Positions 15,666 through 25,661 of a DNA stretch of 64,000 nt are shown here, piece after piece. The stretch spans positions 1-64,000 of the forward strand of contig CAWBFD010000003.1 in assembly GCA_963788115.1 (NCBI GenBank), given 5' to 3'. The position numbers and the translations under genes were made by a program. The notes below the pieces were generated by a model, which made no database searches, was not told where the DNA came from, and saw nothing but the letters and a program-made list of their open reading frames with translations. Origin of the DNA: CAWBFD01 sp963788115 (GTDB lineage: Bacteria; Actinomycetota; Thermoleophilia; Solirubrobacterales; 70-9). Each line of letters begins with the position of its first letter. Position 1 is the first letter of the stretch.

Positions 15666-17819
15666 TTAGCCTTCGTCGCCGCGGTTGAGGGCGTCGGTGA
15701 CCCCGTACAGGTCGCCCTCGTCATAGAAGTCGACCGCGATCAGGTTGGGGACGAGGCCCCGCTGCCGCGCGCAGCGGCGGGCGCGGTCAAGGAGGAAGTC
15801 GCGGGCGTTCACCTCCGCGGCGTTCGACGGCTTGGCCGCCGGGTCGGTGTCGATCCAGTTGTTGATCAGGAAGAGCGGGTTGTCGGGGTCGCCGCGGTTT
15901 GGGCTGCAGTCCATCTCCTCCGGGGTCTTGAAGCTGTACTCCGTCTCCTGGAAGTAGTCGTAGGTGCTGCGGTACCACGGCGCGGCGCCCGAGCGGTTCT
16001 CCGCCAGCACCACGACCTGCTTTCCGGAGTCGACCAGCTCCCCGAGGGTCGGAAAGTCGGGGCCGAGCGGACCGTCGTACGCATGCTCGGCCAGGCCGCT
16101 CTCCTCGAACGCGCTCACGATGTCCTCGGGCGCGACGTAGTCCTCGATGTCGATCAGGAGCACCTCGCTCGGATGCTCCTCGACGAAGCCATCGATCTCC
16201 CGGAGGGTCTCGATGAGCGGGACCGCGCCGAGCTCGCAGAACCCATGGCAGAGGTAGAGCTGGGACTCCTTGCCCTCCGGCTGGGCGATGGTCGAGCGCA
16301 GGCGGTCCGCCGCCTCCACGAAGTCGGGCCCGAGCTGCATGCGGACCTCGGCGATGAGCTTGTTCGGGCTGCGCTCGAAGTCCGTGAACACCAGCCTGCC
16401 CGGATAGCCGTAGTACGCGTCGATCAGGAGACCGCGAACGCCGTCCGCGAGCTGCTGGGGGATGGTCCCAACGTGCATCGGGAACGTGTAGCCGGGATAG
16501 TCGGCGGCCGACATCGCGTTGTGGCTGGCCGGAAAGGAGACCTCGTTCAGCGGCGTGTCGCAGAGGGCCTGGCTGCCGTTGCAGCCCCTCGCCGCCTGCG
16601 CCACCTTGCCGCTGTCGTCATCGAAGGCGATCAACACCACGATCGTGCCCGCAACGGCCGCGAGCGCGACGAGCGCCGCGGGGCGGCCGAATCGACTGGC
16701 GGGCTCGGGCGCGTCGGACGCCTCCGCCGAAGGGGCGGGCGCGATCATGGCGAGCAACTCGCTGGCCCCGACGAAGGCCAGGCCGAGGCCGAGCGCCAGC
16801 GCCACCAGCTCGAGCGCGACCTGCGGCGAGATCAGGATCAGTACGCCCGCGCCGAGGACCGCCGCGCCCTTCAGGACCTGGCCGGCGCGCGACGCCGGGC
16901 GCCAGGCGAGAGCGTCCCGGACCCGATCGAGCGCGCGAGGCAGGTCGACAGGACGGGTGAGCGATGCCGCGGCGCCGGCGAGGATCGCCCCGGCGAAGCA
17001 GAGCGCGAGGCTCGCATCCTTAAGGTCGCCCAGCATCGAGCTCCATACGGCCCGCACCGCCTCGCGGTTCGTCTCGCCGTCGACAGCGCCGGCGGCGACG
17101 GCCTGGCCGACCGCGTACGCGACAACGACCAGCGCCCCAGCCACCGAGATCGCGATGCCCACGCCCAGCAGCGCCCGGCGCCGGTCGGCGGCCGCGATCA
17201 CGGCGAGGACGAACAGGATCACCGCCAGCGCCGGCGCGATCACCGCCGCCACTGACACGTCGTCGGCGACCTGCACGACGTCCGTGATCGGCCCGGCCTC
17301 CGAGAGGCGCGTGAGGGTCGCGTCGAAGCCGTCGGGTATCTGTTTCGCGGCCCTTGGGCTCAGCCTGCTCAGGGCCTCGTCGGCGATGACTCCGATGTTG
17401 GCGATCGTGACGGCAGCGGTGTCCTTCCCCTTCCCCAGCGCCACTTGGTGGGCCTGTGAGATCCCGGCGCGCAGCGCTCCCCGGATTGCGGAGGTATCGG
17501 CGATCCCCGATGCCACGGTCTCGACCACCGGCCGGACCGCGATCAGGTCCCGATCCACCTTGCGCTCGAGCTGTTCGGCTACGGTGACCCCGATGACATC
17601 GCGAACGGACTCGTCGTCGAGCGAGTCGACGGCCCGATCGGCGAACCGGTCGGCGTCGAGCAGGTTGCGCTCGGCATAGACCGCCAGGCTGCCCACCACC
17701 AACGACACGCCGCCGAGGACGATCAGGACAACCGCGATCCTCCCGCGCGCACGTGCCGACAAGCGATGCACGTGATCAGCGTCCCACATCGTTCGGCCCG
17801 ATGACTCAGGCCGCGTCAC
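15666..17819 (-). CDS. Membrane protein with PI-PLC-like phosphodiesterase domain
   Basis: This is a 717-aa protein. The N-terminal half has one anchoring helix, an extracellular stretch and then several transmembrane helices (about residues 185-400). The C-terminal half is a PLC-like TIM barrel: FPASHNAMS with the first catalytic His, GVRGLLIDAYYG, and LYLCHGFCELG with the second His. Such domains hydrolyse phosphodiesters, perhaps of lipids, but the substrate is unknown. The start could also be the ATG at 17789. It is divergent from the MFS gene. Confidence 0.8.
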   Translation of the reverse strand: MTRPESSGRTMWDADHVHRLSARARGRIAVVLIVLGGVSLVVGSLAVYAERNLLDADRFADRAVDSLDDESVRDVIGVTVAEQLERKVDRDLIAVRPVVETVASGIADTSAIRGALRAGISQAHQVALGKGKDTAAVTIANIGVIADEALSRLSPRAAKQIPDGFDATLTRLSEAGPITDVVQVADDVSVAAVIAPALAVILFVLAVIAAADRRRALLGVGIAISVAGALVVVAYAVGQAVAAGAVDGETNREAVRAVWSSMLGDLKDASLALCFAGAILAGAAASLTRPVDLPRALDRVRDALAWRPASRAGQVLKGAAVLGAGVLILISPQVALELVALALGLGLAFVGASELLAMIAPAPSAEASDAPEPASRFGRPAALVALAAVAGTIVVLIAFDDDSGKVAQAARGCNGSQALCDTPLNEVSFPASHNAMSAADYPGYTFPMHVGTIPQQLADGVRGLLIDAYYGYPGRLVFTDFERSPNKLIAEVRMQLGPDFVEAADRLRSTIAQPEGKESQLYLCHGFCELGAVPLIETLREIDGFVEEHPSEVLLIDIEDYVAPEDIVSAFEESGLAEHAYDGPLGPDFPTLGELVDSGKQVVVLAENRSGAAPWYRSTYDYFQETEYSFKTPEEMDCSPNRGDPDNPLFLINNWIDTDPAAKPSNAAEVNARDFLLDRARRCARQRGLVPNLIAVDFYDEGDLYGVTDALNRGDEG

Positions 17820-17841
17820 CCGGTCCTCTACCTATGAGAAC

Positions 17842-19119
17842 GTGACCCCGCCCATGCCGACCCCCCGCTCGATCCAGCGCACCTATCTCCTGCTCATGCT
17901 CGGGAACACGCTGGCTGCCTCGTTCATCTGGGGGATCAACACGATCTTCCTGCTCGATGCCGGGCTGTCGAACCTCGAGGCGTTCGCCGCCAACGCCTTC
18001 TTCACCGCGGGCATGGTGCTGTTCGAGGTGCCGACCGGAATCGTCGCCGACACCGTCGGCCGCCGCGCCTCGTACCTGCTCGGCACGGTCACGCTGGCGA
18101 TCTCGACCCTCCTGTACGTGATGCTGTGGGAGATCGAGGGGCCGTTCTGGAGTTGGGCCGTGGTCTCGATCCTGATCGGCCTCGGGTTCACCTTCTTTTC
18201 GGGCGCGGTCGAGGCATGGCTGGTGGATGCACTCACTGCAACCGGGTTCACCGGCGAGCTGGAGTCGGTGTTCGGGCGCGGCCAGGTCGTCTCCGGAGCC
18301 GCGATGCTCACCGGTTCGGTCGCCGGAGGGTTCATCGCCCAGCAGTTCAGCCTGGGGACGCCGTTCGTGCTCCGCGCGCTCGTCCTCGTCGTGATGTTCG
18401 GCGTCGCGTTCAGGCTCATGCACGACGTCGGGTTCGCCCCGGAGAAGGGCGGAAGGCCGCTGACCGAGATGCGAAGGATCGCCTCATCCTCGATCGACTA
18501 CGGCTGGCGGGTGCCCGCGGTCAAGTGGCTGATGGTCGAGTCCGTGCTCATCGGCGGGGTCGGCATCTACGCCTTCTACGCGCTGCAGCCGTATCTGCTC
18601 GAGCTCTACGGCGACCCGCAGGCCTACCAGATCGCCGGCCTGGTGGCGGCGATCGTCGCCGGCGCCCAGATTCTCGGCGGGCTGGCGGCACCGTGGATCC
18701 GGAGGCGCTTTCATCGCCGCACCTCCGCGCTGATCACAACGGCGACGCTCAGCGTGATCACGCTGGCCCTGATCGGCACGATCGAGAGCTTCTGGCCGGT
18801 GATCGGGCTGATCGTCGTCTGGGGGCTGCTGTTCGCGGCCACGATGCCGATTCGACAGACCTATCTCAACGGCCTGATCCCGTCGCGCCAGCGGGCGACC
18901 ATCCTGTCGTTCGACTCGCTCATGAGCTCGGTCGGCGGCGTCTGGACCCAGCCCGTGCTCGGCCGGGCCGCGGATGTGTGGGGCTATGCGCCCTCCTACC
19001 TGATGGGGGCGGGCATCTCGGCCCTCGCGCTGCCGTGCCTCGTGCTGTCCCGGCGGCAACACGAGCCCGCCGACACCATCGACGTGACAGACGTGCAGGC
19101 GGCGCCGGAGCCCGCTTGA
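17842..19119 (+). CDS. MFS transporter
   Basis: This 425-aa protein has 12 predicted transmembrane segments and the MFS loop motif VADTVGRRASYLLG after helix 2. It resembles drug/metabolite exporters of the major facilitator superfamily. The substrate is unknown. Start candidates are the GTG at 17842 and the ATG at 17854. Only 22 bp separate it from the divergent PLC-like gene, so their promoters must overlap. Confidence 0.88.
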   Translation: MTPPMPTPRSIQRTYLLLMLGNTLAASFIWGINTIFLLDAGLSNLEAFAANAFFTAGMVLFEVPTGIVADTVGRRASYLLGTVTLAISTLLYVMLWEIEGPFWSWAVVSILIGLGFTFFSGAVEAWLVDALTATGFTGELESVFGRGQVVSGAAMLTGSVAGGFIAQQFSLGTPFVLRALVLVVMFGVAFRLMHDVGFAPEKGGRPLTEMRRIASSSIDYGWRVPAVKWLMVESVLIGGVGIYAFYALQPYLLELYGDPQAYQIAGLVAAIVAGAQILGGLAAPWIRRRFHRRTSALITTATLSVITLALIGTIESFWPVIGLIVVWGLLFAATMPIRQTYLNGLIPSRQRATILSFDSLMSSVGGVWTQPVLGRAADVWGYAPSYLMGAGISALALPCLVLSRRQHEPADTIDVTDVQAAPEPA

Positions 19120-19156
19120 TCACCCCGCCGGGAGTGCGGGCGCCGCTGTGACGCGG

Positions 19157-19462
19157 CTACTCAGCGGCCGCGGGGCGCAGCCATACCGACCAGGGCCGGA
19201 TGCTCTCGATCCTCAGCACACCGTCGAACCAGGGGTCCTCGGCCAGCCGGGCGCGGATGGTCGCCTCTCCGTCCGCGTCGACCACGAGCAGGGTGTGATC
19301 GCCATCGCCGTCGCCGATCGGTCCCCCGAGCACGATGAACCCCTCCTCGACGAGCGCGTCCATGAACGCGGCGTGCTCATCCCAGCCGGCCTGCTCGCGC
19401 CGCCCGCGTGAGTGATCCCACGCCGGGCCCTTGGCGTTCTCGACGAGGTAGTAGTCGGCCAC
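19157..19462 (-). CDS. YciI-like protein
   Basis: This 101-aa protein of the YCII/dimeric alpha-beta barrel family carries the typical DEHAAFMDALVEEGFIVLGGPIGDGD segment with the conserved His and an Asp before the last strand. Family members bind small molecules or have weak hydrolytic or dehydrochlorinase activity. The role here is unknown. The GTG start at 19462 begins the domain (VADYYLVENAKGPAWD). A longer upstream frame is not protein-like. Confidence 0.82.
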   Translation of the reverse strand: MADYYLVENAKGPAWDHSRGRREQAGWDEHAAFMDALVEEGFIVLGGPIGDGDGDHTLLVVDADGEATIRARLAEDPWFDGVLRIESIRPWSVWLRPAAAE

Positions 19463-19493
19463 GGGGGACAGGCTACGGGAGGGACCCGGCGCG

Positions 19494-20066
19494 TCAAAGA
19501 CCGAGGCCGCGCACCCCGCGCTCATCCCAGCCAAGGTGGTGAGCCACCTCGTGGCGCACGGTGCGCTCGACCTGCGCTCGTAGCAACTCCGGATCGTGGC
19601 CGAAGTCCCGCTCCAGCGTGTCCTGGTAGATGACGATGTGGTCGGCGTAGATGTCACGCGCGATCGTGCCGCCGATGTAATGGCCGTAGGCGTGGTGCTC
19701 GTGGCCGCGGCGCGAGACGGTCACCGGGGTTCGCTCGAGGACCTCCCGAAAGCGCTCCGGCAGTTCGTCCAAGGCCTGCATCACGAGCTCGTCGAACTCG
19801 CTTGGCGGCTGGTCGGGCGGCGGCAGCGTCGCGAGGGCGTCGCTGCGGTCGACCAGCCGCCGGAACTCGGGCTCGGGCATCTCCTTGCCGATCAGCGCCA
19901 CGGTCGCCCACGCAGTGACGAGGACGACGGCGATGACACCAGCCAGAACCGCGACCAGGTCGCCCAGGCCCGCGAACGACGGCGGGTTGAGAAACAGCAG
20001 GACGAGGCCGACAATGAACGCGCTCAGGGCAGCGGCTCGCAGTGGTGGGCCGAGGATTTCCCTCAT
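19494..20066 (-). CDS. Membrane-anchored zincin-like metallopeptidase (PF06262 type)
   Basis: This 190-aa protein begins with two transmembrane helices, followed by a compact zincin domain (FDELVMQALDELPERF, DHIVIYQDTLERDF) ending with the zinc motif HEVAHHLGWDE. The domain matches the Zincin_1 family, usually found as a stand-alone cytosolic protein of about 120 aa. The N-terminal membrane extension is less usual. The start at 20066 (ATG) precedes the first helix. Confidence 0.82.
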   Translation of the reverse strand: MREILGPPLRAAALSAFIVGLVLLFLNPPSFAGLGDLVAVLAGVIAVVLVTAWATVALIGKEMPEPEFRRLVDRSDALATLPPPDQPPSEFDELVMQALDELPERFREVLERTPVTVSRRGHEHHAYGHYIGGTIARDIYADHIVIYQDTLERDFGHDPELLRAQVERTVRHEVAHHLGWDERGVRGLGL

Positions 20067-20139
20067 GAGATGCAGGTTAGAGCGGGAGGGCAGCGATGAA
20101 TCCCCGGCCGTGTCGAGGTCTATACAGGAGCCGCTTCTC

Positions 20140-20727
20140 ATGACCCCGAACACCACGATGCTCTCATCGTCCGCCCCACCGAGCGTAGCCCCGGCCCCGC
20201 CCGTCGCGCCAGGCCTGGAGCAGCTGGTGACGGCGGTTCGCGCCGCGGTGGGCAAGCGCGCCGACTGGCAGGAGACCGCCCAGCTCGTGGGCGACGAGTT
20301 GGAGCGCAACCTGCCGTCGGCCGATCTGCTCACGGCCGAGCAGCGCATTGGGAGTCCGCGGAACTACAGCAGCCACGTGCTCCACGCCGAACGCGACGGC
20401 AGCTTCTCGATCGTAGCCATCGTCTGGCGCCCGGGACAGGCCACGCGGATACACGACCACGTCACCTGGTGCGTCCTCGGAGTCCTACGGGGAGCGGAGT
20501 ACGAGGAGCTGTTCACGCTGGACGAGCCGGGCGAATCGCTCGTCCGGGCGGGGACGAACGAGAGCCGGACCGGTGAGGTGAGCGCGTTCGCCCCGCCGGG
20601 CGACATCCACCGCGTCCGCAACGCCGGCAAGGACACCGCGATCTCGATTCACATCTACGGCACCGACGTCACCCGCGTGGGCTCGAGCGTCAGGCGCCAC
20701 TACGACCTCCCCGTGCGCCCCGGCTGA
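20140..20727 (+). CDS. Cysteine dioxygenase-type cupin
   Basis: This 195-aa cupin resembles cysteine dioxygenase (type I). The first cupin motif has two iron-binding His in TRIHDHVTW, and the second has the third His in PGDIHRVRNAG. The enzyme would oxidise L-cysteine or a related thiol to the sulfinate. The ATG at 20140 has CAGGAG upstream. The gene is divergent from the zincin gene and convergent with the sigma factor gene. Confidence 0.85.
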   Translation: MTPNTTMLSSSAPPSVAPAPPVAPGLEQLVTAVRAAVGKRADWQETAQLVGDELERNLPSADLLTAEQRIGSPRNYSSHVLHAERDGSFSIVAIVWRPGQATRIHDHVTWCVLGVLRGAEYEELFTLDEPGESLVRAGTNESRTGEVSAFAPPGDIHRVRNAGKDTAISIHIYGTDVTRVGSSVRRHYDLPVRPG

Positions 20728-20749
20728 TCCTGCTCCACGCGGGAAACGT

Positions 20750-21790
20750 CTACGGCGCCAACTCGGCCGGCAGGCGGAAGCGCGGGAACGCCTCGCTGCC
20801 GACGAATGCCGTGATCTCCTTGATCCGCGCGCCCTCGAGCGTGAGCACGTCGATCGCCGTCGCGGCGTAGCGCCCGGTCTCGGCATCGAGCGCGTAGTAC
20901 GCAAGGGCTGGCTGAGCGTTAGCGCTGGTCGCGACGGTGCGCGCCTCGGCGCAGATGTCGACGGCCTCCCTCGCGAATTCGGCGACCGTCTCTCGACCGC
21001 GCCACCAGCTCGCCCAGGGCGGCATCGAGAAGACAACGTCCTCGGCCAGCAAGGCGCGCAGAGCATCGACGTCGCCCTGCGCCCAGGCATCCACGTAGGC
21101 CTCGACGAGCTCGCGAGTCCGCTCGTCCCCGAGCTCGCGCAGCGTCTCCTGCTGGCTGCGGACCGGAAGCCTTTCCTCGACGGTCTTGCGGGCGCGCTGC
21201 ATGGCGCTGTTCACCGATGCCACCGTCGTCTCCAGCGTCTCGGATACCTCGCGGGCGGAGAAGCCCAACACCTCGCGGAGAATGAGGACCGCGCGCTGCC
21301 GCGCCGGCAGGTGCTGCAGCGCGGCGACGAAGGCGAGCTCCACGGCCTCGCGCTGCTCGTAGCGAGCATCGGGCGCGGCGTAACCGTCCTCGAGCACCAG
21401 GGTCCCGTCGGGGTAGGGCTCGATCCACACCGACTCGACCAGGGGCTCGCCGGGATCGGCCTTCGGGACGGTCGCAGGTCCGTAGTCGACCGGAAGCACG
21501 CGCTTCGGCCGGCGGGCGATCGCGTCCAGGCAGGCGTTGGTGGCGATCCTGTAGATCCAGGCGCGGGCCGAGCTTCGGCCCTCGAAGCCGGGCAGCCCGC
21601 GCCACGCCCGCAGGAGCGCTTCCTGGAGCGCGTCCTCGGCATCATGCAGCGACCCCAGCATCCGGTAGCAGTGGGCGTGGAGCTCGGCGCGGTAGGGCTC
21701 GACCAGGCGGCCAAAGGCCTCTTCGTCGCCGCTGCGAGCCGCAGCCAGCAGCGCCTGCTCCGACGGGGTCGAGCGTGTCGAGGTAACCAT
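20750..21790 (-). CDS. ECF-type RNA polymerase sigma factor with SnoaL-like C-terminus
   Basis: This 346-aa sigma-70 family protein has region 2 (EAFGRLVEPYRAELHAHCYRMLG, DAEDALQEALLRAW), region 4 with a helix-turn-helix (LPARQRAVLILREVLGFSAREV) and a C-terminal SnoaL/NTF2-like domain (ELVEAYVDAWAQGDVDALRALLAEDVVFSMPP). This layout fits the TIGR02960/SigJ-like groups, in which the SnoaL-like part modulates activity in place of a separate anti-sigma factor. The start ATG at 21790 precedes MVTSTRSTPSEQALL. Confidence 0.9.
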   Translation of the reverse strand: MVTSTRSTPSEQALLAAARSGDEEAFGRLVEPYRAELHAHCYRMLGSLHDAEDALQEALLRAWRGLPGFEGRSSARAWIYRIATNACLDAIARRPKRVLPVDYGPATVPKADPGEPLVESVWIEPYPDGTLVLEDGYAAPDARYEQREAVELAFVAALQHLPARQRAVLILREVLGFSAREVSETLETTVASVNSAMQRARKTVEERLPVRSQQETLRELGDERTRELVEAYVDAWAQGDVDALRALLAEDVVFSMPPWASWWRGRETVAEFAREAVDICAEARTVATSANAQPALAYYALDAETGRYAATAIDVLTLEGARIKEITAFVGSEAFPRFRLPAELAP

Positions 21791-21870
21791 CCTCAGCAGC
21801 TTAGACCGGCCCCGCCGGGCGAACTCATCGCTGTCACGCAAGAATGGGCGCCGCTGCGCGGAGGGCCACG

Positions 21871-22428
21871 ATGAGCAAGCTGATCTACTCGATGGGAGTG
21901 TCCCTGGACGGCTTCATCGCCGGGCGGGACGGCGAGATCGACTGGACCGCCCCGGATGAGGAGCTGCACCGGTTCCACAATCAGCAGACACGCGAGCTGG
22001 GTGTGCTCCTCCTGGGACGGCGGCTCTACGAGGAGATGAGGCCCTGGGACACGCGCGAGGAGCAGCCGTCGGTCACAGAGCCCGAGCTCGAGTTCGCCCG
22101 CATCTGGAAGGAAACGCCGAAGGTGGTCTTCTCGAGGACCCTCGAGCACATCGAGGGCGATGCCCGGCTGATCACGGAGGACGCGGGAGAGGTGGCCACC
22201 GGGCTGAAGAGACAACCCGGAAAGGACCTGGCCGTCGGTGGCGCCGGCCTCGCCTCCACCTTCATCAAGCTGGGCCTCGTCGACGAGTACCGGCTCTTCG
22301 TCAGCCCGGTCGTCCTGGGCGGCGGCACGCCCTACTTTCCTGCCCTCCACGAGGGCATCAACCTCGAGCTGGTCGAAACCCGGACGTTTGGCTCTCGCGT
22401 CGTCTACGTTCGCTACCGGCGCGCGTGA
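21871..22428 (+). CDS. Dihydrofolate reductase (RibD C-terminal) family protein
   Basis: This 185-aa protein of the RibD C-terminal/DHFR-like fold has the start motif YSMGVSLDGFIAG, LLLGRRLYEEM and the NADPH-loop motif DLAVGGAGLASTFIKLGLVDEY. Three such genes occur in this window. Members are NADPH-dependent reductases of unknown substrate, and true folate reduction is not implied. The ATG at 21871 was chosen because the fold starts there. It is divergent from the sigma factor gene. Confidence 0.87.
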   Translation: MSKLIYSMGVSLDGFIAGRDGEIDWTAPDEELHRFHNQQTRELGVLLLGRRLYEEMRPWDTREEQPSVTEPELEFARIWKETPKVVFSRTLEHIEGDARLITEDAGEVATGLKRQPGKDLAVGGAGLASTFIKLGLVDEYRLFVSPVVLGGGTPYFPALHEGINLELVETRTFGSRVVYVRYRRA

Positions 22429-22519
22429 GACCGGCGCGGGTGCACCCTGCTCACCGTTCCCGCGAGGGGTGGTGCTTTGCGAGGAGTGAGTCCGAAGCGC
22501 TCGAAGCCGCCCGGGTCGG

Positions 22520-24469
22520 CTAGGGGTTGGCCGTGGCCTTGGCCTCCTCGCCGACGTCGACCTCGCGCGGCTGGACCCCCGCCACCTCGTAGGCCTCCGC
22601 CTGGTCGAGCGTCTCGCGCTCCAGCAGCGCGCGAGCCAGGGCGTCGAGCCGCTCGCGCTCGCGCTCGATGAGCTCGATTACCTCATCCTCGGCGTCATCG
22701 ACGATCCGCCGGACCTCCTGGTCGACGAGCTCCTGGGTCGGCAGCGAGGCAGGCACCACGCCGGGCAGGAGCGCGCCGTCCTGGCGGCCATCGGTGACGG
22801 CGACGGCGCCGATCGCGTCGCTCATTCCCCAACGGCCGACCATCCCGCGGGCGATCTGCGTGAGGTTCTGGATGTCCGACTCGGCACCCGTGGTCAGATC
22901 GCCGAAGATCACCTTCTCCGCGGCGCGCCCGCCGAGCGCGACCTTGATCTTGGCGATCAGCTCGTCGTGGGCGTAGCTGAAGCGATCCGTCTCCGGCGTG
23001 GCCAGGGTGACGCCAAGCGCCTGTCCGCGCGGGATGATCGAGACCTTGCGGACGGGGTCCGCGCCGGGGGTGAGCATGCCCACGAGCGCGTGGCCGGACT
23101 CGTGGTAAGCGGTGCGTTTACGATCCGCGTCGGTCATCACCACCTGCCGCTCGGCGCCGAGAATGATCTTCTCGATCGCGTCCGTGAAGTCCCGCTGCTC
23201 CACCGCGGTGTGATCGCGGCGGGCGGCGAAGAGCGCCGCCTCGTTCACGAGCAAGGCGATGTCGGCGCCGGTTGCGCCCGGGGTCGAGGCCGCGATGCGG
23301 TCGAGGTCCACCTCCGGCGCGAGCGGGACCGAGCGCGTATGGATCCTCAGGATCTCCACGCGACCTTTCCGGTCGGGTGGTTGGACCGCGATGCGGCGAT
23401 CGAAGCGCCCCGGGCGCAGCAGGGCCTGGTCGAGGACCTCGGGACGGTTCGTGGCCCCCAGGACAATCACGTTCGTGCCGGGCTCGAATCCGTCCATCTC
23501 GGTCAGGATCTGGTTGAGCGTCTGCTCGCGTTCGTCGTGACCGCCGCTGATCCCGCCAACGTTGCCGGAACGTGAGCGGCCGATCGCGTCAAGCTCGTCG
23601 ATGAAGACGATCGCCGGCGCCGCCTCCTTGGCCTGCTTGAACAGGTCGCGCACCCGCGAGGCGCCCACGCCAACGATCGCCTCGACGAACTCCGATGCCG
23701 ACAAGGAGAAGAACGCGGCGTCTGCCTCACCCGCGACCGCGCGGGCCAGCAGCGTCTTGCCGGTTCCGGGCGGCCCGTAGAGCATGACGCCGCGCGGAAC
23801 CCGGGCGCCGAGCTTGGTGTAGCGCCCCGGGTTCTTCAGGAAGTCCACCACCTCGACGAGCTCGTCCTCGGCCTCGTCGATCCCGGCCACGTCGTCGAAG
23901 GTGACCCGCTCCTGTTCCTCGGGCCTGATGCGTCGTGCCGTCGAGCGGCCGAAGCCGCCGAGCACGCCGCCTCCTCCGCCCCCCATCTGTCGGCGGAACA
24001 GCCAGATGAAGAACGCGACAAGCAGGATCGTCGGCAGGAAGCCGAGCAGGAGCGAGGCCCACAGCGACCGGCCCTCGTCCGGCGCCTCGGCGTTGATGAC
24101 GACATTCTGACGGTCGAGCACCCTGGTCAGCTGAGCGGGATCGATGAACGCGGGGACCTCGGTCTCGAAGCTCGTGACGGTCACGGGCTCGGCGTCGCCC
24201 GGCGGGTTATACGTCGCCTCGCTCTTCAGCTCGCCCTCGATCGAGTCCTCCTGGGAGGTGATCTCCTCGACGTTGCCGGCCTTGACCTGGTCGACGAAGA
24301 ACGGCTGGTATGGCACCCGGGCGCGCTCTTCGGGACCGCCGGTGACGAACGAGATGACGAGGTTCAACACCAGCAGCCCGAGCACGAACGCGATGAACAG
24401 CCTGCTCCGGGGGATCATCGGCGGCTTTGACTCGGGCGAGCCTCCGCGTCCGCCGGGCGCCGGGTCCAC
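22520..24469 (-). CDS. ftsH: ATP-dependent zinc metalloprotease FtsH
   Basis: This 649-aa membrane AAA+ protease degrades membrane and short-lived cytosolic proteins. It has two N-terminal transmembrane helices flanking an extracytoplasmic domain, Walker A GPPGTGKT, Walker B IVFIDELDAIG, second region of homology ATNRPEVLDQALLRPGRFDR and zinc motif HESGH. The zinc-site Asp lies further on in TTGAESD. A four-plus Gly run (MGGGGGG) links membrane and AAA parts. The GTG at 24469 is taken as the start, but a start at the Met just before IPRSRLFIAF is possible. Confidence 0.97.
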   Translation of the reverse strand: MDPAPGGRGGSPESKPPMIPRSRLFIAFVLGLLVLNLVISFVTGGPEERARVPYQPFFVDQVKAGNVEEITSQEDSIEGELKSEATYNPPGDAEPVTVTSFETEVPAFIDPAQLTRVLDRQNVVINAEAPDEGRSLWASLLLGFLPTILLVAFFIWLFRRQMGGGGGGVLGGFGRSTARRIRPEEQERVTFDDVAGIDEAEDELVEVVDFLKNPGRYTKLGARVPRGVMLYGPPGTGKTLLARAVAGEADAAFFSLSASEFVEAIVGVGASRVRDLFKQAKEAAPAIVFIDELDAIGRSRSGNVGGISGGHDEREQTLNQILTEMDGFEPGTNVIVLGATNRPEVLDQALLRPGRFDRRIAVQPPDRKGRVEILRIHTRSVPLAPEVDLDRIAASTPGATGADIALLVNEAALFAARRDHTAVEQRDFTDAIEKIILGAERQVVMTDADRKRTAYHESGHALVGMLTPGADPVRKVSIIPRGQALGVTLATPETDRFSYAHDELIAKIKVALGGRAAEKVIFGDLTTGAESDIQNLTQIARGMVGRWGMSDAIGAVAVTDGRQDGALLPGVVPASLPTQELVDQEVRRIVDDAEDEVIELIERERERLDALARALLERETLDQAEAYEVAGVQPREVDVGEEAKATANP

Positions 24470-24607
24470 ACGCCCGGCGGTCGCGTCCGCTTTCCGAGGC
24501 GGCGGGGTCTCAGTCGACGAGTCGGGGGGCAGAGCAGATCACTCTACTCCTGGTGCGGCATCGGGCCGCCGTGGCTGACGAAGGGAGGGTCTAGGCTGGA
24601 CTGCGCA

Positions 24608-25657
24608 ATGCGCCAGGAGCTTTCCCTGCCGCCCCATTACCAGCCCAGCCGCGTGGGCGACGTCTGGCGGGTCCCGTATGAGGACCGCGCGCGCGATGCG
24701 CCGACGTGGGCCGAGACGCACGGCCTGACCGCGGCGGCCGAGGACTCCTTTCGCGTCTGCCTGCTCGCGGTCGACGTCCAGAACACATTCTGCATCCCCG
24801 AGTTCGAGTTGTTCGTGGCGGGACGCTCGGGTAGGGGCGCGGTCGACGACAACCGCCGCCTCTGCGAGTTCATCTACCGCAATCTCGCCACGATCACGCA
24901 GGTCTTTCCAAGCCTCGACACCCACCATGCGATGCAGGTGTTTCACGCAATCTGGCTCGTCGACAAGCAGGGCAACCACCCCGCCCCCTACACCCTCGTG
25001 TCGGCCGAGGACGTCGAGAGCGGTCGCTGGAGGCTCAACATCGCGGTGGCCGAGGCGCTAGGGATCGATGCCGACTACGCTGAGCGCCACCTCGCCCACT
25101 ACACGCGACGGCTGTCCGAGGGCGGCAAGTACGACCTCACGGTCTGGCCCTACCACGCCATGCTGGGCGGCATCGGCCACGCGCTTGTCTCGGCGGTCGA
25201 GGAGGCGATCTTCTTCCACGGCATCGCCAGGCACAGCCGACCCGACTTCCAGGTCAAGGGCGACAACCCGCTCACCGAGCACTACTCGATGCTCGGGCCC
25301 GAGGTGACCGAGGGACCGGACGGCGACGCCCTGGAGGGGAAGAACACCGAGCTCATCGACAGGCTGCTCACGTTCGATGCCGTCGTCGTGGCGGGGCAGG
25401 CCAAGAGCCACTGCATGGCGTGGACCATCGATGACCTCTTGGCGCACGACGAGGCTCGAGAGCGGCTCGCCGAGCGCACGTATCTGCTCGAGGACTGCAC
25501 CTCGCCGGTGGTCGTGCCGGGCGTCGTCGATTACACCGACGAGGCGAATGCCGCATTCGAGCGCTACGCAGCGGCGGGCGCGCACGTCGTTCGTTCGACC
25601 GACCCGATCGAGAGTTGGCCCGGCTTGGTGGAGCGTCGGGCCGCCCCGCACGCGTAA
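24608..25657 (+). CDS. Isochorismatase-family hydrolase
   Basis: This 349-aa cysteine hydrolase of the isochorismatase/nicotinamidase fold has the catalytic Asp in LLAVDVQNTF and the catalytic Cys in AGQAKSHCMAWTIDDL. The family's middle Lys is not certain. A VWPYHAMLGGIGHAL segment occupies the substrate region and a long N-terminal extension is present. It is the first of three plus-strand genes with a membrane protein and an HTTM protein, and the next start is 4 bp after its stop. The substrate is unknown. Confidence 0.85.
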   Translation: MRQELSLPPHYQPSRVGDVWRVPYEDRARDAPTWAETHGLTAAAEDSFRVCLLAVDVQNTFCIPEFELFVAGRSGRGAVDDNRRLCEFIYRNLATITQVFPSLDTHHAMQVFHAIWLVDKQGNHPAPYTLVSAEDVESGRWRLNIAVAEALGIDADYAERHLAHYTRRLSEGGKYDLTVWPYHAMLGGIGHALVSAVEEAIFFHGIARHSRPDFQVKGDNPLTEHYSMLGPEVTEGPDGDALEGKNTELIDRLLTFDAVVVAGQAKSHCMAWTIDDLLAHDEARERLAERTYLLEDCTSPVVVPGVVDYTDEANAAFERYAAAGAHVVRSTDPIESWPGLVERRAAPHA

Positions 25658-25661
25658 CCGC